Positions 23,767-37,600 of a DNA stretch of 64,000 nucleotides are shown in pieces. Under the pieces are notes generated by a model. It did no database searches and was not told the origin of the DNA. It saw only the letters and a list, made by a program, of their open reading frames with translations. Where the stretch lies: contig NC_046679.1 of NCBI RefSeq assembly GCF_009870125.1, forward strand, positions 4,030,001 to 4,094,000, written 5' to 3'. The translations under genes were made by a program, and so were the position numbers. Within the stretch, counting starts at the first letter, position 1. Each line of letters starts with the position of its first letter. Source of the stretch: Drosophila pseudoobscura. Its lineage: Eukaryota > Arthropoda > Insecta > Diptera > Drosophilidae.

Positions 23767-26700
23767 CACGATGCGAGGCCCCTGAGAAATCCACAAATTT
23801 CCATATACAATATACTCGTTTATCTGCTCGTTCCATAGACCATACAGCACTTTCACTATCAACTGGGCTGGGCTGGGCTGGGCTGGGACTCGTGGTGTCT
23901 CGATTTTGTTTGTGGCGGCTTTGTGGCATACATTTGCATCTGCTTTTGGGGCGGGCGGGGCACAAAGAATTCAAAGCGTTTCCATTGCGTAACATTTTTG
24001 GGAAGAGTGGCGAGGCATTGACTGTGCGTTCGCTTCGGGTTCAGAGGGGGTCACGAACTTATGGAATCCGCTAACATATGGAGCGGTGGAGCGGTGGAGG
24101 GGGGGAAGGAAAGCTCCCCTACTGTATGCCGGGTGATTAATCTGCGCAGACTTCGACGCTGACGCTGACGCCGCGCCGCTGCGCTTTCACTTTGGCAACA
24201 GAAACAACGGCAATCGGCAAAAGGCAGCCCGAAACATCGCCAACCAGTTAACATTTTTTCTGTTCACCATCATTTAGTTTTATTTATTTTGTTGTTTTCT
24301 TTTAAAATTCACTTTTTGCGCATGAGTGTATGAGTCTGGGTGTGTGTGTGTGTGCGGGTTTTCCGGTCCATTGAAAATGTCTCAGATTTGGGATCGTTAT
24401 CTGGCATCCATCTCCACTCAACAGCCTCACCTTTTCCACCTTTAATGACAATGGAGGATAACTTTTCCCTCATTAGGCCTGCCACATTATATAATGCGTT
24501 GGTCAGCATTCAAAAAAAAAAAGACGCCGCAAATGAGCCTCCAAAAGTGAGGAGCAGAAAGAGTTTGCCGCTTAAGTCTTTCGTTAATTTGTTATAACTT
24601 TCAAGAGGGTCCTATGATTTTCATCTGAGATTTTCACTTTAATAAAATGATGCATTTCCTTTCCATAAAAAATATATATTTTCTTGATCAGCACCCAGAG
24701 TTTATAGCCAAAAAAGCTTTGTTTTTACCTCGAAATTAATCTTCAAACCATCATATTTTTGCCATCACAATTCCATTACTTTTATTGGAACTTTATATCA
24801 GTCTTGTTTAGGATAAATCCCTAAAGGTATTCCAATATTTTCAGCCAACTTAAAGGATTTATGCATAAGAGTATATTGAGCTTCCACTACGAAGAAAATC
24901 ACTTTTCTCTTTTTTCGTTTTGGGTGAAAATTGTTGTCTGCTGTTCGTTCGATGAATCATGGGATAAATTACCATTGGCCGCCTTTTGCAATTTGGCCAA
25001 AAACATGAAAACTTGGCAAACACCTGGCCAATCCGCAATCCACAATCCACAATGAAATTTCAACACGGAACTGACGGGAAAAACCAAAAACTGGAGTTTA
25101 TTTTTTCTATTTTTTTTTTGGCTGGTTTGGCTGTTGAATGGGTTCGGTTCTCTGGCCAAACGAGGCCAGTGTTTGCCCGTGGAAACATACATATTTTCAC
25201 TCTAGAGCCAACAGCAAAATGAAATGCAAAAGGAAAGCCCCGTTGCTGGCTTGAACTTGGGCCAAAACTTAGGCGCGCCTCGAACGCCAGTTAATTTCCA
25301 AAAGATTTCACCGCAAATGCAAAAACCTCTGGTTTAAGCCCCGCTTAAGCAGGTACTAACGCGCTTATTGTTTGTCATTGAGGCAAGTGTGGCTAATGGC
25401 TAATGGCGAATGGCTGGCGGCGGGGAGTTCGAAGGTGGGTCTGGGCCCTTGACGCGGAGTTGACCCTGCCTGACATGCTTGGCCAGGCCCACAGCAAGTA
25501 GAGTGTAAAGTTAAATGATTGGTGCAATAGGGTCAAATGTTAGCGAGAAGCAACGGATTGGGTGGCCACTCTGTGGCAATGAGAGCTTTAAGATTGGCTT
25601 ATGGGTGCAGTGGGGAATGTTGTTAATCCAATAATCCGATCAATTTTTCATTTGCTTTGAGCATTTGAATCATTTTCCCTTTTGACCATGGCATCCGAGA
25701 GATTTTCGATTGCATTTCGGGTGTCAAGCCTCCTATAATCCGATCAATCTTTCCTCCAAAGAACCCTCTTTTGCTGCTCCACTTTGTAGTCGAGTACTCT
25801 TGTACTCCCTTTGCAAAACTCTTTTCTTTTATTCTTTATTTGTGGTTGGCTTTTCTGCTACAGTTATTTTCAGTTGCGAAATGTGTTTTTTTCGGTCTTA
25901 CGGCTAGCGGTTTTTGGCCAGGTCTTGCGCAGTTAATGTCGTTACTTCTTTAAGAGCCCGTTTTAAACACCGAGAGCGTGTCGAACTCTTGAGTGTGGGC
26001 CCAAAGCGTACATTACTCAGAGTGTACTCGCAGTACATCGTCATACTCGTAGTACCGGGGCCTGACATAATTTCGTAATGCGCAAAAATTCGATACGTAA
26101 ATATGTAAATATGTAGTCATGTATGTATATTTGGACAGCTTAACTCATTCATTCCAGTTTTCGAGTGTCAGCTTTGAGAATATGCGATCCGATGCGATGC
26201 GATCTCTGGCAAATGCCAAGAGTTCACCTTGAGTATGAAATTAGCGCCATGGGTGAGTGTAAAAGTAAGGTGCGTAACAAAAGTGTACGATACAAAGAAA
26301 ATTGTACTTTCCGAAGCATGTCAGCTTTTGATATTTGTTCATAATATGGCCGGTACTTCATCGGAAACATGATTGAAATTGAATTAAAGAGTTTTTGCAA
26401 GATTCAATTGCAGAATTGAGGTTGTTTTTAAACCAAAAACTATGAATTTTACTGTAATTTGCTATAAACTCCTTTTTCATCGCAAATATATCGAATATAT
26501 CGATTAAAAATTTATACAAACTACCATTTTTCAGATGCTCTCCTATTGTTTTGATTAAAAATAAGATATTAATGTAGTATTTCTCAATAGTTTGCTATAA
26601 ATTTTCAAAGTACTTCATTGGATATCAGAGTACAGCATGGTTTTTGATAAAATAACAGTTGAAACCGATTTATCGATTAAAATTTCGATGAAAAATTAAA

Positions 26701-29700
26701 AGGAGTCTTTCAATATCCATTATCAAGGAGTTCAAGACAAAAATTTGCTGTATTACTTTATGCAGGGGTTTATGCAGGGTCCTTAAATTTTCGGAGTTTT
26801 CAAGCATGGAATTACACATTTTGGACATTCCATAGTTCTGAGACACACCTGCCGACGGAGACTCTCAGTATGTTATTTCATGTGTGTGGGGTAGGCCTAA
26901 CTGAATGATTCAATTGTGGTCTGTGGCTAAACAAATATTTGACTGCACCTTTGACACGTTTACGAGACAGCCATAAAGCTACGATCTGAGTTTCGGTTTC
27001 TATTAGCCAATTAGCTCCTCTGCGGCTCGACTGCGTCTCGACTGGGGCACAAACCTGTTTAATCTAAGCTAGAGATGAGATGAGAGGTCTTCTCGGCGGC
27101 GGTTAATCCAATAAAAAGTGAAATTATTTGATTGGTTTCAGTTTCGGTTTCAATTTCTGTTTGGGTGCTGGGGGGCGCTGCGGTGTGCTTTAATCCAGGT
27201 GCACAGATGGTTAGCGGGCGCTACGACTGCGACTCTGCAGATATTTTCACAATTTCACTCACACCAATACACTGGGATTTTGTTGAACAAACTTTGTGCC
27301 AAATTTGGTTTTCACTTTGAATTTCTACGGCCACGAGCAGCACTTTGAAAACTCTCTCGGGGCGGACACTTTTCTCTTCACTCTTCCACTCTTCCACTCT
27401 ACCACTCTACGACTCTTTCGTTTCGTTTGGTTTCTTTCACGGCAATTCAAATTCGCGTGCTACCTCGACGACAACCGTTAAGCATTTGAGCTTTTGCAAG
27501 ACATCGCCGTGGCCTAGTAGCAAGCGGAGCAGCCAAAAGCGGAGCTCAGGTTGGATCCAACATGTTCGTTTGGGTTGCGATGGAGCAAAGCTTAGCTTTT
27601 GGGCCCCACTCGTTGCTTCGAATACTCTAACAAGGGCAGAAATATGATATAGTTTTTCGATTTGGATATAATTTAAGTAAATGTGAGAGGTAGATAGATG
27701 AATAATGAAATTATACTGCTAAAAGAGCCTTTTCTGTAAGCATTTGATAGCCTTCCCATGGCAATATTCCTATACTATCGGTACTATCCTACAGTAGTTT
27801 ACTCAAGTACGAGCATCCTTTTATTGGATCCTGGTATCCTTGGCATATATCTTGAGTTTTACCAAAAACCATTTAGTTTTTATATACACACAGATCTTAT
27901 ATCTTATGCCCTAGAGTGTGGGAAATATTTCCTCTACTGTATCACAAACTTCTAAAATAGATAACACTACTTGTTTTCAGGGTATTCCGCCGAAAAAAAA
28001 GCACTTCAAGCTCTACCGAAAATTTGAAATATTTTTTCTGACGCATTAACATTACTCGTATCGTGCGTACCCTAACGTTGTTGTCGTTGCTTTTGGGTTG
28101 GACTTTTGGACAGTTGCTCAGTTGTTGGGGAGTTTCGAAATGCGATTATGCTGCGTAGATGGATGGGGCCTAAGTCTGTCCACTTATTCATGCTCCAATT
28201 CCAGTCCAGTGGCAACCCCAGTGGGGTTCTGGCACAACTTCGGGCATTCCACAGTTGATTCATAAAGTTCAGTTCGGTTCAGTTAATATGCTGATTGTCA
28301 TTGTTATGGATCGTAATAGTTCACTTAACCTAGTGCGTGATAGCCTTCGTTTGTCAGAATAAGCTGAACATTGGGGTAAAACCATTTAAATTTACCCGCA
28401 CCTGACGACGATCGCTGCTGACTCAACGATGGGTGCATATGCTCTCGCATATTCGATGTTTGTGTACGTCAATGGAGACCTATCAAGGGCGCATTATACG
28501 CTTGATGGATGTTTTGACAGAGATCGTCTCGAATACGTATGATCGTGTGGCTGCAGCCTCTACTTCCGCCTCGCAGGGGTTTTCGCACGCTTTTGACGGG
28601 CGGCTTTCTTCTTTAATTTCATTAATAAAATCGTCATCATTAAATTAAGTGCGGTGGTGCCGCCTGGAAACGTCGTGACACAAAAGACACCCAAATTGCC
28701 AATGATGGTAGGGGCGAAGCAGGGGACTAAAGAAAGAAAAAAACGAACGAAAAATGAAAGAAAGCAGGGACTAGGAAGGGGCCACGGGCCACCCTAATCG
28801 CAGCATCCGCTTTCAAGCATGTATGATGGCTGTAAGATCTCAAAAAAGGGGCAAGGCATTAAAGCTCCTCCTCCCAAAGCCTCCCAAAGCCCCCCAATTA
28901 CTGGCTTACTGCACTTCAACTGCAATCGAACCTCGACCTGATTCAACAACATATCGCATTTACATTGTTTATCAGGCCATACAGCCGCGCCTCCAACTCC
29001 CCAAGACAGCGGCTACCGAACGATGTCTGGGGCGAAAGTGAAAGTTCTGTGCATGTATGGGGGCTCGGGGCAGCTGTATTTTAATGTACGAGTACTGTAA
29101 AAAACACAGCAAGAATAGTGATAAGATAATGGTTAATCGAATACCCTAGCAGTAGCAATATTTCGTTCGTCATATTTTGTGTAATTATTTTTTAATCATG
29201 ATCATTTCTTGTGAAATTATAGATAATGATTTATTTTTTTATTGTCTTATATTTGAGTATATCAATCATCGAAGATATGAATGGACTGGAAAGGAAAATA
29301 TGCTTCGAATAAAAGACATAATAATTGCACCTCAAATACCTTAGTAGAAGAAATATTATAAAAATATCATTAGATCATGAAAGTTTTTGGTGGTAGTATT
29401 TCTTATGTATCTTCGTGTTGAATACTAAATCTTTAAAACTGCGGATAACTCAGCCTTCGGAAGAACTAAGAAGAAATTCCAAATCAACATAATCTGCAGC
29501 AGATCTTAGTGCCACTTTTAATAGGCTGTAATGCTGATCTAGAATATGTACATATATCTAATTATCCAACTGTATGAGCTTTAAAGGAAATTCTATTTCC
29601 TCTTAAATACATACCTTTGTACCCCAGAAATATTTGCCTGCTATCATAATAATAAATTTAATAAAATATAATTTAAACGTGGGGGAACGCTGCGTGTCGC

Positions 29701-29879
29701 TACTACGGCCGCTGCTCTACATTTTTACCCGATTCTCAGTATGGTTCCCCTCCGCTAGAGCGCACACATTGAATGAGGAAGAGCGAGAATGAGTAAGATG
29801 TTCCATCGTTTCTTCTGGCTATAATAATGATTCGATCTGACCCAGATTCAGCAATCTGCTAGATGCGGTCATTCTCAGA

Positions 29880-29995
29880 GAGATATGGCTATATCGACTC
29901 GGCTATTGATACTGATCAAGAATACATATATTCTTTATGGAGTAGGAAACGCACATCAAACAAACCTAATGTACCCCTGTACTCTTTTTTAACTT
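29880..29995. repeat. Drosophilid interspersed repeat fragment
   Basis: In order it reads GATATGGCTATATCGACTCGG, CTATTGATACTGATCAAGAA, a TA-rich run, CTTTATGGAGTAGGAAACGC, then ACCCCTGTACTCTTTT. This whole order matches, from memory, a sequence scattered through most Drosophila genomes and tied to degenerate Helitron/DINE-like copies. No open frame. Class assignment is uncertain. Confidence 0.5.
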
Positions 29996-30115
29996 AATAC
30001 CTGCATACATTTGGAATGCCTCTTCTTTGTTGGTACATATGATTCTTCATCTATATATATTGTTTGCTGCTGCCCCAAAAAACAAGCCTTGATCTGGGAT
30101 TGGATTTTCCTTGTG

Positions 30116-30121
30116 TTTATT
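30116..30121 (-). terminator. Candidate dsd polyadenylation signal
   Basis: First canonical AATAAA on the minus strand downstream of the dsd stop codon, implying a 3' UTR of about 1.5 kb if used. Variant hexamers could give shorter ends. Confidence 0.35.
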
Positions 30122-31605
30122 TCATTTTGGGATTGGATTTCCGTTTGTGGCAAGTGTTTATATATTTATATATAGTATTATAAGTGTCTAAACGCATTTT
30201 ACAATTGAAATTAAATTTCGTAAGTGGACATTTGATAATAATAATACGAAAAAAAGATTAATCGATTTACAAATATATCTTTTCTTGTTGTTTTTGTTGT
30301 TTTGGCCTAACCCGAAGCGATCTCAGTGGGAGATTGAGTTCAAAGTTTGTGTTGTTCCTGCTCTAAGTGATAGTTAAAGATCTGTTTGTTTGATTCTAAC
30401 GATTGCGGCGGCTCCTCATTCTGGCTGTTGATGCAGCAGAGCGTGCGTCTAGTAAATTGGTGTTTTGTATCTGAACTATCAAGTTAATAAAACTCTCTGA
30501 GTGAGTGAGTGAGTGTGTGTGTGTGTTTGGTTACTTTTAGTGGAAACCTTACGATTAGTTTGTGATTTCAATTGTTTGTTGGTTTTTTATCTAGATTGCG
30601 TGTAAAATATATAATCGTTTGATTTGTTTTGTTTGTTTGTCTTTAGGGGTCGCGTTCTCATTCCTACCAAGAGTTATATGTATATGTATAACTACTATCT
30701 ATTTAGCGGGTATTAATTTACGTATGTTTTCTTTTTTGTATTTACAAACTACATTTTGCATTGTTCTTTCTGTTCTCCTCTCTCTCGCTCTCTGGCGTTT
30801 CTTGTTCCACTCATGTCTTGCGATGTAAATATTTGCACGGATTTGAAAAACTAAAAACAAAACAAAACAATTAAAAAATACAATATTCCTATATATTGAA
30901 CACAGTATTGCATATATATATATATATATATCGGTTAACTTCTTAACTCCTTGTATAATCGGATCTGTCTCTTTTATGTGGATTTTGTTCATCACTTTTT
31001 GTTGTTTTTGTGTTTTGCAGAAATCAAATAAATGTCTTTTGTTTTTGTTTTATCTTCGCTTTGCTTCCGGTGCTGTGGCGCACATAAATTTGCATAAATA
31101 AATTCTAACAACACGCTTAAGCTATTGTGATTAGGGTAAAAAAAAATACATACAATAATGTTAATCTTGCAGCTGCGGCTGCTGCTGCTGATCTCTCACA
31201 TATGCGGTATAAATAATAAATTAAACATTTATAACTATTGCAACGCTACTCGACCTATCAACTATATCATTAAATTGTATATATATATAACCGTGTATAA
31301 ATATGTCCTTTCTGCTAAAAAAATTACTATTATTTCTGTTTTGTTGTTTCTCGCGTTTCTTGTTTTGCTTTTGTTGTTATTCGTCTAATCATTTATAAAG
31401 TAATAATAACTGCAGGATTATCAACTTGCTCTAGCATGCATACCATGCCCTTCGCGTGTTTAGTACTCGTAGAAGAAGGTCAAATATGCGCTATATACCT
31501 ATTATCGCTAGTTTTACATATTATCAAAATTATTATCTGTATCATTATTATTATATTATAGAGTTAATTAGAATTATATAGGTATGCATTAGCGTTATTG
31601 TTACA

Positions 31606-34600
31606 TTATGTACAACTCTCCGGGTGCTGGCTCTGCTTGCGTTTCGATTTTGGCTCCTTGGGATGCTGCTCCATCGACGGACGACGCGGCCCGAGCGTGA
31701 CTAAGGCGCTGGCCACGGCCAGGCCGTTCGATTGACCCGTCGGCGCTTGGGATTGGCCACCTATCAAATACGAAATGGATTAGCAATTGATTCGGGTCTA
31801 AAGCATTCAAATTAATTCAAACCCGTGGGCAGCCGGACTAGAAGCGAGAGCACAGCCGCTCGATTGCCGCAGCAAGGCTCCAAAGCAATGGGACTGGGAC
31901 ATTCCTGAGAATATGAACGAAGTATGGTTAAGAAAATAAAGCCATTTGTGGCAGTGGCGTTTCTCCCACCTTTTTGCGTTTCTTGGACATATGGCCAATG
32001 CCCTCCAGCGTTAGACTCAGATCAATACTTTCGCGGTTTTCAATGTCGACGAGCACCTATAACGAAATCGAAGAATGTGTCAAGAGTGTGTGTCCATTTG
32101 AGGCCGTCAAAAGTTGAGTGACTTACCTGTGAAAACGGTCGACTGGCCATCTGTTCCATTTCGACAAACAAACGCTGCCGTCGCCGGAACATGTCATACT
32201 TTTGCTTAATCTTCCACAGCACGGCGGCCATGAGGAGCAGCAGCAGGAAGCAGGAGGAGAACGTAATGAAGAACTGCTGCAGATTGAGCTTGGGATACTG
32301 GGAGAATGCAATCTGAATCCAGATGGGGGGCTGGAAGTCATGCACAAACACATAGAATGTCGTCAGCGAGCTATTGTCATCCGGCGAGTGACCGAACTGA
32401 TATTCGGTTTTGGGGAACCGATGGCGGAACGTCGAGCAGTTGACGCCCACCAAAATGAGCATGTCTGGCGAACCGGCTCGCTTCACCGAAATGTCCATTT
32501 TGGCCGGCACACTGCAGGTAATCGTAAAGTCCGCGTCGATCTCCGGCTTGCCGGGCGAATTGCGAAAGTTGATTTGGGTGAAGTGGCGGTCCTCCTTCTT
32601 CGACAGATTGAACGTGAACTGGTAGTCGATGGTGAGCTCGTAGTAGCACGAGCCCTTGAGCGGATCGCCATGGTAATGGTTCTGGGAGTCACACTTCTCG
32701 CAATGATCGCCGACAATGCCCTTGGTGGTGCAGTAGCACTTGCCAGTATCCGGATGACAATAGACGCCCTGATCGTTGCACTCGCAGCGCTGGCACTTCC
32801 CCCCGTTGATGGGACTGCCCCAGTATCCCGTCCGGCACTTCTCGCAATGCACGCCCGTCGTCAGATTGTTGCACGGCTGTTCGCAGTGCTGCTGATCGTT
32901 GCACACCGAATGGCCGTTGCAATTACAGCGCGGACACGACGTGAAGAACCAGTGCTTCAGAGCGCACTCTGTCTCGTCGTAGGGGGCCAGGGCACCGCCC
33001 ACCACACATCGGCCGAGCCCCGTGTTGGAGCCGTTGTCGCACCAGCCGCAGGCGGGATCGTCGAGACACTGCTGGCAGCTGTTGTAGTAGCCGCACTGGG
33101 CACTCGACAGGGCCGTGGTGGTGCCGATGCTCAGTGCCGTCACCGGGGAGGAGCGGCACTTGGCAGTGAAGGTGGTCCACTCCCGACACTGGCCGTAGGG
33201 GAAGCTGGCCGTGTAGGCATTGCGATCCACGCACCGCTGCTCGTTCTGGCACCAAATGCACTCATCCTCCGTGCAGTTCTGGCAGTTGGTCAGCGTCGCA
33301 CACGCCGGCGGACAGATGACATCGTCCTGCGTGCGATTGGACACCGGCCCACCGGCTGTGGAGGACGATCCATGGCTGCGACAGCGATTCTGCTCTGTGT
33401 CCCACTTGCAGGCCGCGTTCGAGGAGCAGGCACGACAGTTGTGCAGCTGCTCGCAGACGGACTGCATGAGGAAATCCTCCGACACGGGACAGGCTACCAA
33501 TTGCTTGGCATTCAGCGGGGGCCCCACTGTCGATGCCGGCACCTGCGGCACGGACTGGTGCGTCGTCGACAGCTCGAGGAAGACGGACGCCACGGAGGTG
33601 GTCTCGCGACAGCGCTCCTTGCTGCACACCCCATTGCCGCAGTAGGTGCAATCGAAGGCGGTCGAGACGCACGACTGACAGTTGCCCAGCTCCTGGCAGC
33701 GCAGGACGTCGTGCAGCAGCTCCGAGGTCATGGTGAGACGACTCTTCGAGGGGCACGCCACATAGTCGTACTGCTCGCGGCCGTAAATGGCCGATCGCTG
33801 CACCTGGGTGATCGAAATGCAGCGCATCTTCTGCACATCCCAGATGCACTTGATGCCGGGCCGGGCGCTGGTGCATTTCTCCTGCTTAGTGTAGTAGCTG
33901 CAGTATCCCGGCTGGTAGCGCAATATGTCGTTGAGCAGCTGTCCATTGAATCCTCCGTAGATGTAGAGAGCGTCCTCAAACACCACCGAACTGTGGCCAA
34001 AGCGAGCCAGATCTGCCTGCAGGTAGCTGGGCATCTGATGGAAGTGCCACGAATCACAGTAGACGTCATAGACGAGCAGGTCCTTGCTATAGCACTTGGC
34101 GCCGTAGCTCGTGGAGGTGTCGTTGTGCGTGTTTCCCCCGAACACCATCATCAGACCCTGGTTCACAAAGTTCGCGGTGTGCAGCAGCCGGGCACTGGGC
34201 GCCGACGAGAGCAGGCTCCAGATGCGTGTCGAGGGCTCGTACGCGTACAGCCGCGAGCTCAGCACCTGGCTGGACTCGCTCTCCGACACAATGCCGCCGT
34301 ACACGTAGACCTTCTCTGTGAGAAAGTCGTAGGCGGCGCTGTGTCCGTAGCCTCCCTTTACGACGAAGCCAGAGGTCTGGACGATGCGCCACTCACGTGA
34401 TCCGAAGTTAAACTCCTGCACCGTGTTGAGGTAGCCATAGTGGGGCGAATGCCCGAATATGACCACCATATACTGATAGTTGTTCTTGTCCCCGAAGCCA
34501 GGGACCAGCGTGGCCGTGTGCCCCACCACGTGGAGGGGCCCGCACATGCCACTTGGCCCGGTGGTCACGTTGCACGCGTCCGTCCGCACGGTGATGTTCT

Positions 34601-37600
34601 CCCACGTCTTGGCCGACACATCGAAGGCCCACAGCTCGTTGGAGATGCCCTGGCCCTTGATGACGCCGCCGTACATGAAGATCTTGTCGCCGTACATGAC
34701 GGTGGAGCTGCCATAGCGCTTGTCGGGCACCTCGCCGCCATCCTCCGGATGTACAGTCTCCCACACATTGCCGTTAAAGTCATAGGTACTCATTAGCTCG
34801 CCGCGTCCATACGATTCCCCGCCCACAATGTGCAGAGTGTCGCGCCAGACGGTGGCGCCATGGGAGGCGCTGCCCGCCGGCGCCGGTGAATGCTTGGGAT
34901 ATACAGTGGTCCAGGCGCCATGGGCGCTGACCTGACTACAATCATCGCCAGCAAAGCCATCGTAGCAGATGCAGCTAAGGACAGAGCAACGGATCGGATA
35001 AGTATTTGGATGAGCATTGGATTGGGACTACGCTGAGGACTTACCGCTCCTGATCCAGTCTGCAGTGGCCTTGGTTTTTCTCCTCCATGCAATTGCCCGG
35101 ACAGGCAGCCATATTGCAGGCCTCGCCCCTGTACATGGGATCACAGATGCAGTCGCCATCCCGGCACTTGCCATGCCCAGAGCATTCCACCTCTGCAAAA
35201 GGGATGAGAGAATCAATCGGAGTACATGGAAGGCAAGGAAGCTATAGCTACCATCGCTATCCGTTGGACAGCCATTCATTTTATAGGTTAGATTAAAGCC
35301 AGACATGTTGTAGGCATCGTCACTGAAGAAGTGCACCAGAGCAGTGCCCGATCTGGCTATCACCTGCGGCACGTGTCGTATGGAGAAGTTTCCCCTGTAC
35401 ATGAGGCCGCTGCAAACAGAAAGAGAGACGGATAAAGGTCAGACATTCACACAGGAGGTCACGGCTAGTCTACCACTCACCTGAAGACCGCCAGCAGGGG
35501 CGAGTCCACGCTGTCGCCGTCGTATATGTAGAGGTGATCCCAGCCGCATTCCGTCGCAAATTCCCGCAGGTGAATCCGTATATTGGATGTTCTTGGCGAA
35601 TTGGCATTATGTCGCCGTCCCCAGTGCGGGTGGCGGGCATCGATAAGCCAACTGCACTTGACACTCACCGAATAGTTGCCCCAACCATCGTGTATGGTCC
35701 CCATGGGATGGTACATGCTGCAACACAGAGGCACAGAAAGAGAAAGAGACAGATGTAGGGGGGGGTGGTGGGGGGTAATGTGAAATGAATCCGTATAAAG
35801 CGTAATCGATGTGGCAAAAGATAAATCAATTCCGCAATCGATTCAATGGGAGGCGACTACATGCGCAATGACTTCTTCAATGGATGCTGCCTCTGCCTCT
35901 GCCGCTGCCGCTGCCGCAGCCGCTGTCTCTGTTCAAAGATAATTGAATTTGCCGGCCAGTGCAAATGCAATCTCCCCCCATTGATTGATAGAAAAAAGCG
36001 GCAGAGTGAGGGAGACCGACCGCAGCTGAAGCCTCTCAACTGTTGAGTGTGTGCCTCGCCTCTCTCTCTCATTCACAAAAGGTGACCGTTCATTCTTTAC
36101 TCTTTTCCCAACCCTAGCACTAGCCCTAGCCTTACGCTGCAGCTCACACACACACACACACACACGAATGGAGATTATAAATAGAAATATCTGCTGAGTA
36201 GAGGGCATGAGCGACAGGTGACAATTGCAGTGACAGTCGCTGCATGTAACCCAGTGAGAGCATTCAATAGTCGACTCTCATCTACGACTCACATCCGCTT
36301 AAAAATAACTGCTTTCTTTTTGCTCGTCTCCCATTCCACGCGAAATGTAACTCAAGGAATGGTTTACCCTACACTCGGGTGAACGTGTCCTACAGACTCT
36401 CTCAAGATGTTTAAACAATCAAGTGGGGGAAAGTGGTTTCGGGTGTCCCAAACTCGAATGCTGCTGCTCACGTTACATCGGGCACGCAGACGATTCTAGG
36501 CATTGAATAACAAGAATCAATGTCAGTAGGGTATGCATATGTATATTTATACCCTCATTGGTAAATCCAATGAATCATTTTGGGCACTGAAGCGCCTAGA
36601 ATGGCCCAGCCATACGCACAAAGAGAGTAATAGAGAGAGAGAGAGAGAGTAACGTAGGGAGAGAGCGTGTGTAGGTGACCAGCAGGAGACTTTGTCATGT
36701 GTGCAATGGCTTGGAATGCATTAGTGTAGGAGGAGGAGGGGGAGGGGCAACCCAGCAGTGTTTCTGTTGTTGCTGCCCAAAGCCCATTCAAATGCGAATC
36801 GTGTGCAAACATAGACGACAGGTGGGCGGTGGGAGAGTCCAACTAAATACTCTCTCCCCCAGCGATAAGCGCGGCTGATAAACGATAAGCGAGTGAGGAA
36901 GATTTTGCTTATCGGCTGAGTAAATCGCAATGCACGGAGTTGTTGGAGGGAGCGGCCCATAAAGCAGGTCTGGGAGATCAGAAATGCATAGTTCTGCGGC
37001 AGGTGAAACGACCTTAATGGTTGGGTGCGCATTTTTTTCGGATCCATCATTCGGGCAACGACGCAGGGCAGGTGTTTTAAAGCGCTGACAGCGCCCAGAG
37101 CTTAGTTAATGTCAAGATAGTAGCAGGAGAGGGGAAGCTCTCTCTCTCTCTCTCTGTTATCGAGTTTGCTGAACAAACAGCTTTGGAAACATAAACAAAG
37201 CATTTCATAAGCTTTACGACGATTTATAATATATGTACATCATCACATCATATTAGCCTGGCCAAGAGAACGAACTCCATGTGGCAGAGAGACAGAAAAC
37301 CTGTCTATCTCCCCGGACAAGTTCAAAGTCAAAAGCGGGTTAATTAAATAATCCGTATTGGCAGTGACAGGAGGAGGCGACGCGACTGTTCTGCTGGTGG
37401 TCGTAGAAAGCAGGTGAAAGAACGCTCGGAGCGGGTCCACAAAGAGAGAGGGAGAGAGATTGCGAGAGAGAGGTAAGAACCCGTTCAACGAGAAAAACCA
37501 AACCGTTGCTTGACACAAATAGGCCACAAAAACAACAACAACTAAAAAAAAAGAAAGAGTGTGGAGCGTTGATTGGATAACGTTGACGCAGATTTGTGTG

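Larger units (their letters stand above)
23767..31605. other. Long region without recognised coding sequence (includes the dsd 3' UTR at its right end)
   Basis: No exon with recognisable protein similarity was found on either strand. Contents: a GGGCT pentamer repeat at 23864-23887; an interspersed-repeat fragment at about 29880-29995; AT-rich blocks at about 26270-26760 and 29090-29670; a GAGT/GT microsatellite at about 30499-30525; and a TA run at 30911-30930. The segment 30100-31605 is likely dsd 3' UTR, since the first canonical AATAAA on the minus strand is at 30121-30116. Small open frames here look like chance. Confidence 0.55.

Noticed and set aside
30619..30995. Short hydrophobic frames near 30.6-31.4 kb
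   Set aside because: Phe/Ile/Leu/Tyr-rich peptides from T-rich presumed dsd 3' UTR; no start context or conservation evidence.
32202..34400. A 732-codon plus-strand open frame
   Set aside because: It lies exactly antisense to the conserved kelch/PSI/EGF exon of dsd. Its composition (Val/Ala/Leu/Arg-rich, no domain) is the mirror of GC-rich codon choice on the real strand.
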